From: Deinococcus planocerae | Lineage (GTDB): Bacteria > Deinococcota > Deinococci > Deinococcales > Deinococcaceae | Length of the DNA stretch: 64,000 nt | Direction: 5' to 3' | Assembly (NCBI RefSeq): GCF_002869765.1 | Contig: NZ_PNOR01000015.1 | Location: forward strand, 46,737-110,736 | In this document: positions 1-14,910 of the stretch, one piece after another | How the letters are laid out: every line of letters starts with the position of its first letter | Position numbering within the stretch: position 1 is the first letter of the stretch | The notes under the pieces: model-generated | The model's input: only the letters and a program-made list of their open reading frames with translations | What the model was told of the DNA's origin: nothing | The model's database searches: none | Position numbers and translations under genes: made by a program

Positions 1-2039
1 ACATCCCCAACCTCAACGAGGCGGGGCAGGAGCGGGTGGCCGCCCACGTCGAGGCGATGTGGAGCACCCCGGAACTGCGGCGCCTCAAGCCCACCGTCCT
101 CGACGAGGTGAAGGGCGGCCTGACCTACATCACGAGCATCGCCCAGGCCCTGCCGAACCTGCAACGCGACCTCGCGCGCGGCTTCCGGCACGTGTACGGG
201 CGCGACACGGACGCCCGGCTGCCCCTCTCCTTCTCCTCGTGGATGGGCGGCGACCGCGACGGCAACCCCTTCGTGACGCCGGAGGCCACCCGCGAGGCGT
301 TGAGTCTGCACCGCGAGCGGGCGCGCGAGTTGCTGCTGACCTCGATCCGGCAGGCATACTCCGACCTCAGCCAGGACGAGACGGGCTCGCAGGGGCAGGG
401 GCAGGAACCGTACCGGCGGGAGTTGCAGGCTCTTCACAATGCGATCCGCGACGGGGAGAAGGTCGAGCTGCTGCCCCGCCTGGAAGCCCTCCAGGCCCGG
501 CTCCACACCGACGGGCAGCACCGCAGCGCGGACCAGCTTCTCACGCCGCTCCTCGCAGTGGCACGGGTGTTCGGACAACATCTCGTGAGCCTGGATGTCC
601 GTGAGCACAGCGCCCAGACGGGGGCGGCGGTCGCGCGGCTGCTCGCCGAGGCGGGGGGGGAGCCGGATTACCAGAACCTGCCCGAGCACGCCAAGCAGGA
701 GATTCTTACCCACGAGTTGCGCTCGCGCCGTCCCCTCTGGCCCGCCGGGGAAGACTTGCCGGAGGAATTGGAAAAGGCCATCGGCCCGGTCCGCGAGGTG
801 CAGGCGGCAACCAAGCTCGTCGGTCCCCGCGCCTTCGGACGGTATGTCATCAGCATGAGCGAGAGCGTGTCGGACGTGCTCGAACCGCTGCTGCTCGCCC
901 GCGAGGTGGGCTTCCGGGTGCTGCCCGTGCCCCTCTTCGAGACGCTGGCCGACCTCTCCCGCGCCCCGCAGGTCGTGTGGGAACTCCTCAGCCTGCCCGA
1001 GTACCGCGCGGTGCTGGGTGAGGACGTGCAGGAGATCATGCTGGGCTACAGCGACTCGAACAAGGACACGGGCTTTCTGGCCGCGAACTGGGCGCTGCAC
1101 GAGGCCCAGCGCCGGGTCAGCGACGTGTGCCGCCGGGCGGGGGTGCGGTGGCGGTTCTTCCACGGGCGCGGCACGAGCATCGGGCGGGGGGGCGGCCCGG
1201 CGAGCCGCGCGATCCTGGGTCAGCCCGCCGGGACCATCGACGTGGGGCTGCGGATCACCGAGCAGGGGGAGGCGCTCGCCGACAAGTACAGCCACCCGGT
1301 CCTCGCGCGGCGCAACCTCGAACAGGCACTCTACGGCTTGATGCTCGCCGCCGCCCGGCCCGCGCAGGACCCGCCCGCCGAGTGGATGGAGGCGATGGAG
1401 CGGGCCGCAGGAGCGAGTGCCGCCGCCTACCGCGCCCTGGTGGACGACCCGGCCTTTATCCCCTTCTTCGAGGACGTGACGCCCATCCACGAGATCGCCC
1501 GGCTGAACATCGCCTCGCGGCCCGTGCGGCGGCCCGGGGCGCCGAGCCTGTCGAACCTGCGCGCGATCCCCTGGGTGATGAGCTGGACGCAAAACCGGGC
1601 GAACCTCCCCGGCTGGTACGGTCTGGCGGAGGGCCTGCGAGAGATCGGCCCGGACCTCGCGCGCACGATGTATGCCGGGTGGCCCTTCTTCCGCACGATC
1701 CTCGACAACGCGCAGATGAGCCTCGCCAAGAGCGACTTCCTGATCTTCGGCGAATACCTGCGGCTTACAGATAATCACGACCTCGCCGGGCGGCTGAAGG
1801 GGACGTTCGACGAGACGGTCTGCCTGGTGCAGGAGGCGGTGGGCGCCGAGCTGCTGGCGAACGAGCCGCGGCTGCGCGAGAGCATCGGGCTGCGCAACCC
1901 GTACATCGACCCCATCCACCGCATCCAGGCCGAGCTGCTGCGGCGCGCCCGCTCTTCGGAGGGCGGCCTGGACGAGTTCGAGCGCCCGCTGATGGTGAGC
2001 CTCCAGGGGATCGCGGCGGGGGTGCGGAATACGGGGTGA
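1..2039 (+). CDS. ppc: Phosphoenolpyruvate carboxylase, 3' part
   Basis: The enzyme carboxylates phosphoenolpyruvate with bicarbonate to oxaloacetate and phosphate, refilling the TCA cycle in the cytoplasm. The frame is already open at base 3, so the true start and the N-terminal catalytic-His motif lie left of the window. About 679 residues are visible. They carry PEPC signatures in order: SWMGGDRDGNP, GYSDSNKDTGF, FFHGRGTSIGRGGGP (the glycine-rich catalytic loop), ITEQGEALADKYSHP, and near the C-terminus RNPYIDPIHRIQAELL; it ends in RNTG, the usual PEPC terminus. Bacterial PEPCs are about 830-930 residues, so roughly a fifth is missing. No terminator is obvious in the 100 bases that follow. 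Confidence 0.97.
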   Translation, partial: IPNLNEAGQERVAAHVEAMWSTPELRRLKPTVLDEVKGGLTYITSIAQALPNLQRDLARGFRHVYGRDTDARLPLSFSSWMGGDRDGNPFVTPEATREALSLHRERARELLLTSIRQAYSDLSQDETGSQGQGQEPYRRELQALHNAIRDGEKVELLPRLEALQARLHTDGQHRSADQLLTPLLAVARVFGQHLVSLDVREHSAQTGAAVARLLAEAGGEPDYQNLPEHAKQEILTHELRSRRPLWPAGEDLPEELEKAIGPVREVQAATKLVGPRAFGRYVISMSESVSDVLEPLLLAREVGFRVLPVPLFETLADLSRAPQVVWELLSLPEYRAVLGEDVQEIMLGYSDSNKDTGFLAANWALHEAQRRVSDVCRRAGVRWRFFHGRGTSIGRGGGPASRAILGQPAGTIDVGLRITEQGEALADKYSHPVLARRNLEQALYGLMLAAARPAQDPPAEWMEAMERAAGASAAAYRALVDDPAFIPFFEDVTPIHEIARLNIASRPVRRPGAPSLSNLRAIPWVMSWTQNRANLPGWYGLAEGLREIGPDLARTMYAGWPFFRTILDNAQMSLAKSDFLIFGEYLRLTDNHDLAGRLKGTFDETVCLVQEAVGAELLANEPRLRESIGLRNPYIDPIHRIQAELLRRARSSEGGLDEFERPLMVSLQGIAAGVRNTG

Positions 2040-2142
2040 GGCGTCTTCCAGACCCTGAGAGTCAGCGGCCATCGAAGTCCCTTCTCCGCTGCCTACGTCA
2101 TCGGGCGGAGGCGGTGCTGCCCTTTTTGGGCCACAGTAGGGT

Positions 2143-2877
2143 GTGGAAGGTCAACTCCCCGAACGCTGCTACACGATCTGGTTTTCCCAGCGCACGGGCA
2201 GCACCCTGCTGTGCGAAGCCCTGCGGTCCACGGGCATTGCGGGAAGAATCTCCGAACAGCTCAATGAGCGTGACCCACAGGCGACGACGCTCGAAGACCT
2301 GCGGGACATGGTGCGGGAGGGCACGACGCCGAACGGCGTGTTCGGCCTGAAGTACGGGCCGGATCAGCGGTTCGGGCCGTGGATGCAGACCTTCCGAAGG
2401 GAACTGGCCCTCTCCCCGGAGGTGCCCCGCCCGGACGTTTGGGAGGCCGTGTTTCCCAGCTCCCGGCATCTCTACATGACGCGCCGCAACAAGGTCCGGC
2501 TGGCCGTGTCGTGGTGGCGGGCCATCGTCTCGGGGGAGTGGCACCGCGAGCGGGGGCAGGCGCCACAGGCGGGGGACCTGCAAGGCCGCTACTCCTTCGA
2601 CGCGATCAACCACCTCTTTGCCGAGTGCAGTCTGCGCGAGGCGGCCACCGAGGAGTTCTTCGCCGAGGGAGGCGTCCTGCCCCTCACGCTCGTCTACGAG
2701 GACTTCATCCGCGACTACGAGGGGACGGTTCGGGCGGTGCTGGCGTATCTGGACCTCCCCACCGACGTTTCCATCGCTCCCCCGGCGTTCGAACGGCTGG
2801 CGGACGGGCTGACGGAGGAATGGGTGCAGCGCTTCCGGGAGGAACGTCAGGCGGGCTGGAGCAACCGCGTCTGGTAA
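2143..2877 (+). CDS. Stf0-like sulfotransferase
   Basis: The protein is 244 residues. Its N-terminus has the motif WFSQRTGSTLLCEAL (residues 13-27) followed by TGIAGRISEQLN. This matches the 5'-phosphosulfate-binding loop of the Stf0 family, whose founder moves sulfate from PAPS to trehalose in mycobacteria. A mid-protein segment YMTRRNKVRLAVSWWRA fits the 3'-phosphate-binding region, where an Arg/Lys-rich helix follows a strand. The start is GTG; the frame is closed shortly upstream. It sits alone between ppc and an amylase. The acceptor is unknown; trehalose is only the precedent. Family assignment is by motif reading, not by a search. Confidence 0.78.
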   Translation: MEGQLPERCYTIWFSQRTGSTLLCEALRSTGIAGRISEQLNERDPQATTLEDLRDMVREGTTPNGVFGLKYGPDQRFGPWMQTFRRELALSPEVPRPDVWEAVFPSSRHLYMTRRNKVRLAVSWWRAIVSGEWHRERGQAPQAGDLQGRYSFDAINHLFAECSLREAATEEFFAEGGVLPLTLVYEDFIRDYEGTVRAVLAYLDLPTDVSIAPPAFERLADGLTEEWVQRFREERQAGWSNRVW

Positions 2878-2942
2878 TGGCTCAAGGAGAGGGGACCGGG
2901 AAGCGAACGGCTGAGCTGGGACGTGCCTCCCGCCTTTCCCCT

Positions 2943-2948
2943 ACCATG
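2943..2948 (+). promoter_or_regulatory. -10 box, amylase (near-leaderless)
   Basis: TACCAT, 9 nt before the ATG at 2958. It favours that ATG over the one at 2946, which overlaps the box. Confidence 0.45.
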
Positions 2949-2957
2949 TCCCCACCT

Positions 2958-4415
<1,458 letters not shown>

Positions 4416-4471
4416 GGGGCGTCAGGAAGGGGTGAGGCGTTCGGAACGGGGCCGCCCCCCTCCCCCTGCAC

Positions 4472-4477
4472 TACCAT
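4472..4477 (+). promoter_or_regulatory. -10 box, ClC gene (leaderless)
   Basis: TACCAT, 7 nt before a GTG at 4485 and overlapping the ATG at 4476; this is the reason for choosing the GTG. Confidence 0.4.
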
Positions 4478-4484
4478 GCTCCCC

Positions 4485-6119
4485 GTGCGTTCTCCCCTGC
4501 CCCGCGCCGTCCGGACCCGCCTGGAAACCGGGCGGCTGGTCGTGCTCAGCGTGGCGCTCGGCGCGCTGGTGGGAGGGCTGTGTATCCCGCTGCGGCTGGG
4601 GCTCGACCTGTTGGTGCGGCTGGGGGGCCAGGTCACGGGCTACTCGCCCCCCGGCACTCCGGGCGAGGGCGGGCTGCTGATGGCCTTCGTCGGACCGGCG
4701 CTGCCGTGGGGGCTGCTCGCCCTGCCGGTGGTCGGCGCCGCCTATGCGTGGCTGGTGCCGAGGGAGACGGGCGACCCTCTCACGGGACTCGTGGGGGGCT
4801 ACCACGCGCGGGGGCAGTGGCCCGCCCCGGTCTTCCAGCTCCGGACGCTGGCGGGCACCCTGCTGGGGTACGGGGCCGGGCTGCTCGTGGGCCGGGACGC
4901 CCCCTTCACGCTGGTGGGGCAACTCGGGGCGCGGGTGTTGCAGCGGGCCACCCGGCTCGACGCGGTGGAGGCGCGCACCCTGACGCTGGCGGGGGCGGCG
5001 GCGGGGCTGGGGGCGGTGCTCCACGCGCCCCTGGCGGCGGCGGTCCTTGTCACCGAGGTCTTGTACCGCCGCTTCGAGTTCGAGTTCGAGGTGCTGATGC
5101 CCTGCGTGCTCGCCTCGGTGGCGGCGTACGCGGTGTACGGGGCGGCCTTCGGGTTCACGCCCCTGTTCAGCGCCCTGGACCTCCAGGTGCCCGCGGGGCC
5201 CCAGTGGGCGGGCTTCGCCGGGGTGGCGCTGGCGGTGACGCTGGCGGGCTGGGCGTCCGTGTTCGCCTGCCGGGTGCTGCCGGACGCCTGGTTGGCCGGA
5301 GCCCCGCGCGTGGTCCTGGGCGGCGGCTTCGGGCTGCTCACGGCGGCGCTCGCCCTCGGCACCCCCGCGGTGCTCGGCGACGGGTCGGGCTGGGTGCAAC
5401 TCGGGCTCTCGGGCTTTCTCGGGCCGGAGGCGGTGGGGGTCGGCGCGTGGCGCTGGCTCCTCCTCGCGCTGGGGGCGCGGCTGGCCTTCGGGGGGGGCGT
5501 GCTGCCCTCGGTAGGGGTGGGCGGGCTGCTCGGCACGGGAGCGGCGACGTGGCTCGGCGTGGACCCGGCGGTCGGCGCGCTCGTCGGGGCGGTGGCCTTC
5601 CTGACCGCCACGCTGAACGTGCCCGTCGCGGCGGCGCTGCTGGCGGTCGCGTGGGGGGGAGACGCCATGCTGCCCACCGCGCTGCTCACGGCGGGGCTGG
5701 CCCACCTGATCAGCGGCGAGGGCGGGCTGCTCCCCGGTCAGGCCCGCTCCCGCGCCGCGAGCCCCGTCCACGCGGGGGGGGCCCTGACGCTGCTCCCCGA
5801 GGGGGTGCGGCTCTCCCCCCGCCGCCCTCCCGAGGGCTCCCCGGGCGCCCCGCTGGACGCTCCCGCCGGGGAGGGTGGACCCACCCCCCTCTCCTCCGAC
5901 CGGGAGCTGTACCGGCGGGCCGTGCCGACCGGGTGGCAGGGCGCGCGGCTTTCGGTCCTCTCCCTCCCTCCCGGCGTGGAAGTCGTGGGCGTCGTGCGGG
6001 AGGGCACCGTGCGCCCGCCGCGCCCCGAGCTGCGCCTCACCGCCGAGGACGAACTCGTGTTTCTCGCGCGCCCCGACGCCTACGCCGCCCTGGAAGGGGT
6101 GCTGCGGCTGCCGGGGTGA
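4485..6119 (+). CDS. ClC-family chloride channel/antiporter with RCK_C-like tail
   Basis: An integral membrane anion channel or H+/Cl- exchanger of the ClC family, 544 residues from the GTG. It has about ten or more hydrophobic helices and ClC motifs GLLVGRDAPFTLVGQLGA and AGAAAGLGAVLHAPLAAAV. In the E. coli exchanger the first motif reads GREGP and its Glu is the gate; here it is GRDAP, Asp followed by Ala. After a linker rich in Pro/Ser the last ~70 residues (VPTGWQGARLSVLSLPPGVE ... LTAEDELVFLAR) look like a TrkA/RCK C-terminal ligand domain, not the CBS pair common in eukaryotic ClCs. ATG 4476 is the alternative start. Channel versus exchanger cannot be decided. Confidence 0.85.
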   Translation: MRSPLPRAVRTRLETGRLVVLSVALGALVGGLCIPLRLGLDLLVRLGGQVTGYSPPGTPGEGGLLMAFVGPALPWGLLALPVVGAAYAWLVPRETGDPLTGLVGGYHARGQWPAPVFQLRTLAGTLLGYGAGLLVGRDAPFTLVGQLGARVLQRATRLDAVEARTLTLAGAAAGLGAVLHAPLAAAVLVTEVLYRRFEFEFEVLMPCVLASVAAYAVYGAAFGFTPLFSALDLQVPAGPQWAGFAGVALAVTLAGWASVFACRVLPDAWLAGAPRVVLGGGFGLLTAALALGTPAVLGDGSGWVQLGLSGFLGPEAVGVGAWRWLLLALGARLAFGGGVLPSVGVGGLLGTGAATWLGVDPAVGALVGAVAFLTATLNVPVAAALLAVAWGGDAMLPTALLTAGLAHLISGEGGLLPGQARSRAASPVHAGGALTLLPEGVRLSPRRPPEGSPGAPLDAPAGEGGPTPLSSDRELYRRAVPTGWQGARLSVLSLPPGVEVVGVVREGTVRPPRPELRLTAEDELVFLARPDAYAALEGVLRLPG

Positions 6120-6160
6120 GGGCTGTCCCCCCATCCTGAACGGCCCTCCCGGACCGTGCC

Positions 6161-6166
6161 CATAAT
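6161..6166 (+). promoter_or_regulatory. -10 box, MFS gene (leaderless)
   Basis: CATAAT, 6 nt before the GTG at 6173. Confidence 0.5.
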
Positions 6167-6172
6167 GCCCGG

Positions 6173-7417
<1,245 letters not shown>

Positions 7418-7504
7418 GGCCGCTTGGTGTCCTGGGTTGAACCGGGCGAGGACCGCCCTCCGTATGCTGGAGAGAAGAGGCCCCCTTCGCCGCCCAGGAG
7501 ACCC

Positions 7505-8493
<989 letters not shown>

Positions 8494-8497
<4 letters not shown>

Positions 8498-9135
8498 CGG
8501 TCCAGCCTCCCGCCCGAGCCCCCCGCCGCCCCCTCCCCTGGCTCGTCCCGGCGGTGACGGCAGGCGGCCTCCTCCCCCTCGCCGTGATGTTTCTGGACGC
8601 GTGGACGGGGGCGCTCGGCGCGAATCCGGTTCAGCGCACCCTGCACCAGACCGGGCTCCTCACGCTCGTGCTGCTCATCCTCTCGCTCGCCTGCACGCCG
8701 CTGCGGCTGGTGTTCCGCTGGACGTGGCCCGCGCGCGTCCGTAAGGCGCTGGGCCTGCTCGCCTTCGGGTATGCCGCGCTGCATTTTTTGATCTACCTGT
8801 TCGACCAGGGTTTTGTGCCTAGCGCCATCGTCACGGACGTGCTGGAGCGGCCCTTCATCACGGTGGGCTTCACGGCGCTCCTGCTCCTCTTGCCGCTGGC
8901 GCTGACGAGCCGGGCAGACTCGGTGCGGCGCCTGGGCTTCGCGCGCTGGCAACGGCTGCACAGGCTCGTCTACGTGTCGGTGGGTCTCGCCGCCCTGCAC
9001 TACTGGTGGGGGGTCAAGAAAGATCACACCGCGCCGTTCCTGGCCGTCCTCGCCATTGCGGCGCTGTTCGCGGTGCGGCGGATCTGGAAGCGGAGGCCAC
9101 CCGTCCGGACGCGGGCCACGCAGCCGGGCGACTGA
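8494..9135 (+). CDS. msrQ: MsrQ haem-binding membrane subunit
   Basis: MsrQ passes electrons from the quinone pool to MsrP through haem. The open frame runs far upstream over msrP, but homology-like sequence begins at a TTG that forms a TTGA overlap with the msrP stop, so that start is used (213 residues). Five or six hydrophobic helices are visible, with His residues in [30 protein letters not shown] and [10 protein letters not shown] placed as in the YedZ/ferric reductase-like fold where they ligate haem. The C-terminus is basic and cytoplasmic-looking. Context and motifs agree; only the exact start is uncertain. Confidence 0.93.
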
Positions 9136-9155
9136 CCCCCTCGGTGGGCCAACCC

Positions 9156-9941
9156 TCAGTGACCCAGAATCTTGCCTAGGAACGCCTGCGCGCGCTCGTG
9201 CTGCGGGTTGGTGTAGAACTCCTCAGGCGTCGTGTCCTCCACGATCTGGCCCTGGTCGAAAAAGAGGATGCGGTCGGCCACCTCCCGCGCAAAACCCATC
9301 TCGTGCGTGACGACGAGCATCGTCATGCCGGTGCGCGCGAGTTCTTTCATGACGTCGAGGACTTCCTTGATCATCTCGGGGTCGAGGGCCGAGGTCGGCT
9401 CGTCGAAGAGCATCACCTTGGGATCCATCGCCAGGGCGCGGGCGATGGCGACGCGCTGCTGCTGCCCGCCGGAAAGCTGCGCCGGGTACTTGCGCGCCTG
9501 CTCCTCGATCCCGACGCGGCGCAACAACTCCAGCCCGCGCCGCTCGGCCTCGGCCTTGCTCGTCTTGCGCACGCGGGTCGGGGCCAGCGTGATGTTCTCC
9601 AGCACGGTGAGGTGTGGAAAAAGGTTGAAGGACTGAAAGACCATCCCGACCTCGCGCCGGATCGCGTCGAGGTTGCGCGCGCCCTGGAGGGGGATGCCGT
9701 CCACCGTGATGGAGCCGCCGTCGTGCGGGTCGAGCGCGTTGATCGTGCGGATGAAGGTGCTCTTGCCGCTGCCCGACGGCCCGATGATGACCACGACCTC
9801 GCCGGGCCGGACACTCATGCTCACCCCGCGCAGGGCCTGGAAGCTCCCGAAGTGCTTGTGCACGTCCTGCGCCACGATGATGGGCGCCGCCGCCTGGGCA
9901 CTCGTGCTGACGGAGACGGGGCCGGTGCTCGTGTGGGTCAT
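9156..9941 (-). CDS. Polar amino acid ABC transporter ATP-binding protein
   Basis: A 261-residue ATPase of the GlnQ/HisP/ArtP type that drives amino acid uptake. Walker A is GPSGSGKST, the Q-loop [20 protein letters not shown], the signature [15 protein letters not shown], Walker [15 protein letters not shown] and the switch His [15 protein letters not shown], which is diagnostic of the polar amino acid group. The N-terminal 20 residues are a low-complexity Ser/Thr/Ala tail. The likely partners, a permease at 13938-14729 and a binding protein at 14911-15669, lie 4-6 kb away on the same strand, separated by other genes. Confidence 0.93.
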   Translation of the reverse strand: MTHTSTGPVSVSTSAQAAAPIIVAQDVHKHFGSFQALRGVSMSVRPGEVVVIIGPSGSGKSTFIRTINALDPHDGGSITVDGIPLQGARNLDAIRREVGMVFQSFNLFPHLTVLENITLAPTRVRKTSKAEAERRGLELLRRVGIEEQARKYPAQLSGGQQQRVAIARALAMDPKVMLFDEPTSALDPEMIKEVLDVMKELARTGMTMLVVTHEMGFAREVADRILFFDQGQIVEDTTPEEFYTNPQHERAQAFLGKILGH

Positions 9942-9947
9942 GGGGGG

Positions 9948-9953
9948 AGTGTA
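9948..9953 (-). promoter_or_regulatory. -10 box, ABC ATPase (leaderless)
   Basis: TACACT read leftward, 6 nt before the ATG at 9941. Confidence 0.55.
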
Positions 9954-9983
9954 CAGGCAAACGTCGGGGGCGAGTTCTGACTG

Positions 9984-10505
9984 TCAGGGAACACTTCGTA
10001 AACGTTCTTGGAGCCGCGCCGCGATGTCCAGCATCTCTTGCTCTGCCAATTCGACGACGCCGCACTCCGCCATAAGAAAGCGAAACTGCTGCTCGTCGTA
10101 GGGCACGCCGGGGGGCAGGGAGACGACGTGCCAGTGGACGTGGCTGTTCCCCTCGTCGCTGCCGAGGGAGAGGATAGAGACCCGTTCGGTTGGCAACTCC
10201 TGCCGCAGGGCTTCAGCGACGTGGTACACGACCGTCTGGAGATGCAGGTACTCGGCGAGCGTGAAGTCGTACGTGACCTGTTCCCGGTGCTCGCGGGGGA
10301 CGACGAGCGTATAACCGAGCGCCTGCACGAGGTGCCTGCCCTCCCTGTTCGGCGCGCGGGCCAGGAACGCCACCGCAAGGTCATCTTGATACAGCCGGTG
10401 ATGGTGATAGTCGGGGTTGCCCTTCAGGAACTCGCAGATGAAACAAGGCCCCGTCCGCGTGCGCCGCACGTAGCTCTCCAGATCGAAAGGCCGACGTTCC
10501 CGCAT
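9984..10505 (-). CDS. HIT-family protein (larger form)
   Basis: A 173-residue protein of the histidine triad superfamily, nucleotide hydrolases or transferases acting on (di)nucleoside phosphates. The triad appears as SHVHWHVVSLPPG. An N-terminal GPCFICEFL provides a Cys pair that could bind zinc with a later His. The N-terminal Arg-rich segment and the long C-terminal helix make it longer than the usual 110-140 residue HIT proteins; a second, standard one is encoded at 34397-34828. Start is the ATG, 5 nt after a TACGTT box. The upstream extension of the frame is a shadow of the TRAP binding protein gene. Confidence 0.88.
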   Translation of the reverse strand: MRERRPFDLESYVRRTRTGPCFICEFLKGNPDYHHHRLYQDDLAVAFLARAPNREGRHLVQALGYTLVVPREHREQVTYDFTLAEYLHLQTVVYHVAEALRQELPTERVSILSLGSDEGNSHVHWHVVSLPPGVPYDEQQFRFLMAECGVVELAEQEMLDIAARLQERLRSVP

Positions 10506-10510
10506 GGCTG

Positions 10511-10516
10511 AACGTA
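10511..10516 (-). promoter_or_regulatory. -10 box, HIT gene (leaderless)
   Basis: TACGTT read leftward, 5 nt before the ATG at 10505. Confidence 0.4.
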
Positions 10517-10637
10517 ACACGGAGGTCGGTGCACGCTCGGCACCCTGCCTGTGGAACCGCCTCCAGTCCCGCCCCGTGCTAAAATTCACGCCACCCGCCG
10601 CACCGGCAACCCCCACCGTTGCCCACAAGGAGCCTCC

Positions 10638-11594
<957 letters not shown>

Positions 11595-11624
11595 TCGCCC
11601 GCGCGGTCTGACGCGTGGTCTAAA

Positions 11625-11662
11625 CGGAGGCCAGTCGCTCGCACCACCGCGGCTGGCCTCCG
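11625..11662 (+). terminator. Hairpin between TRAP binding protein and permease
   Basis: A perfect 10-bp inverted repeat, CGGAGGCCAG (11625-11634) with CTGGCCTCCG (11653-11662), 18-nt loop, no T-run. It lies inside the operon and could lower permease expression relative to the binding protein or protect the upstream mRNA from decay. Confidence 0.55.
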
Positions 11663-11686
11663 CGCCTTCCAGGGGATGAGGAGCCT

Positions 11687-13861
<2,175 letters not shown>

Positions 13862-13880
13862 GGGGGGAGTCGCCAGCCGC

Positions 13881-13921
13881 CAGGAACAGCCCCCGGCCTG
13901 ACGGTTCGGGGGCTGTTCCTG
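13881..13921. terminator. Bidirectional intrinsic terminator
   Basis: A 15-bp perfect stem, CAGGAACAGCCCCCG (13881-13895) with CGGGGGCTGTTCCTG (13907-13921), 11-nt loop. It sits between the convergent TRAP permease and amino acid permease and can end both transcripts. Confidence 0.85.
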
Positions 13922-13937
13922 TTCTGGTGGCGACGAC

Positions 13938-14729
13938 CTACCTCGTTGCGATCTTCACCCGCCTCTCCAACTGGTCCGTAAAGAGCGTCATCACCGTCGT
14001 CAGCGCGAGGTACACGGCGGCGATGGTCGTCAGCACGGGGATGGGCTGGAAGGTCTCGCTCGACACGCGCGACCCGGCGAGGGTGAGTTCGAGCAGGGCG
14101 ATGGAGGAGGCGAGCGAGGAGTCCTTGAGCAGCGCGACGAGGTTGTTCACCAGGGGCGGCACGACGATCCTGAGGGCCTGCGGAAGGACGACCGTGCTCA
14201 TGGTCTGCCCGCCGCTCAGGCCCAGGCTGCGCGCCGCCTCGCTCTGACCGCGCGGGATGGCGAGGATGCCCGCGCGGATCACCTCGGCGTTGTAGGCACC
14301 CACGTTCAGGGCGAGGGCGATCACGGCGGACCAGAACTCGTCGAGGCGGATGTTCAGCCCGACCGCTTGCAGGATGGGCGGCAGCGCGTTGTACACGAAC
14401 AGAATCTGCACGAGCAGGGGCGTGCCCCGGATCAGCCAGATGAAGAGCCCGGCGGGCGCGCGCCGGAGCCACAGCGCACTCGTCCGCTGGATGCCCGCCA
14501 CGACGCCGATGATCAGCCCAATCAGCCCGCTCACCACGGTCAATTGCAGGGTCATCCGCGCGCCCTCCACGAACAGGTCGGCGCGGGGGCCGATGGGGTC
14601 GGGAACTGCGCGCAATACCTGGGTGATCACGAAAAAGAGCAGCAGGAAGGCGGCGACCGCGCCCACGAGCCACAGCAGCAGATTCACGCCGCCGAGGGGT
14701 GGCCGGGGCGTGGTCTTTCGGGCCGTCAT
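13938..14729 (-). CDS. Polar amino acid ABC transporter permease
   Basis: A 263-residue inner-membrane subunit of the HisM/GlnP family. The EAA loop that docks on the ATPase is EAARSLGLSGGQTMSTVVLPQALR followed by VVPPLVNNLVALLKDSSLAS, both characteristic. Five or six hydrophobic helices are seen. Its ATG overlaps the TGA of a 17-codon ORF upstream. The binding protein gene lies 181 bases upstream behind an intrinsic terminator. The ATPase is probably the gene at 9156-9941. Confidence 0.94.
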   Translation of the reverse strand: MTARKTTPRPPLGGVNLLLWLVGAVAAFLLLFFVITQVLRAVPDPIGPRADLFVEGARMTLQLTVVSGLIGLIIGVVAGIQRTSALWLRRAPAGLFIWLIRGTPLLVQILFVYNALPPILQAVGLNIRLDEFWSAVIALALNVGAYNAEVIRAGILAIPRGQSEAARSLGLSGGQTMSTVVLPQALRIVVPPLVNNLVALLKDSSLASSIALLELTLAGSRVSSETFQPIPVLTTIAAVYLALTTVMTLFTDQLERRVKIATR

Positions 14730-14779
14730 TCGTCGTCCCCGGCGGGCGAAACGGAGTGGAATGTGGGTTGGGTTGTCAT
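14726..14779 (-). CDS. Possible 17-residue upstream ORF coupled to the permease
   Basis: A short frame (MTTQPTFHSVSPAGDDE) starts with ATG and ends in TGA that overlaps the permease ATG as ATGA, the geometry of translational coupling. The permease start has only a weak GGGGA ribosome site 6 nt upstream, so ribosomes ending here could supply it. No codon bias or residue run suggests attenuation. It may be chance. Confidence 0.3.
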   Translation of the reverse strand: MTTQPTFHSVSPAGDDE

Positions 14780-14861
14780 TGGCCGATCATTCCACAAATC
14801 GCGGCGTCCGGTGCCCGTCTGCGTGAGCCGCTCGGGGGTGGAAGTGCCGTCGTGTACGCAG

Positions 14862-14892
14862 AAAAATCCCAGCCGTCCGCGGGCGGCTGGGA
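14862..14892 (-). terminator. Intrinsic terminator after amino acid binding protein
   Basis: Read leftward: TCCCAGCCG, 8-nt loop, CGGCTGGGA, then TTTTT. A standard rho-independent terminator between the binding protein and permease genes, so the permease probably has lower expression. Confidence 0.85.
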
Positions 14893-14910
14893 GAGCGGAG
14901 CGGCGTGGGC

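Noticed and set aside
2379..2945. N-terminal extension of the amylase frame
   Set aside because: Out-of-frame reading of the sulfotransferase gene; the signal peptide shows where the amylase begins.
4422..6134. 570-codon open frame on the minus strand
   Set aside because: Pro/Gly/Arg/Gln-rich shadow of the ClC gene with no domain or start signal; long antisense frames are common at this GC content.
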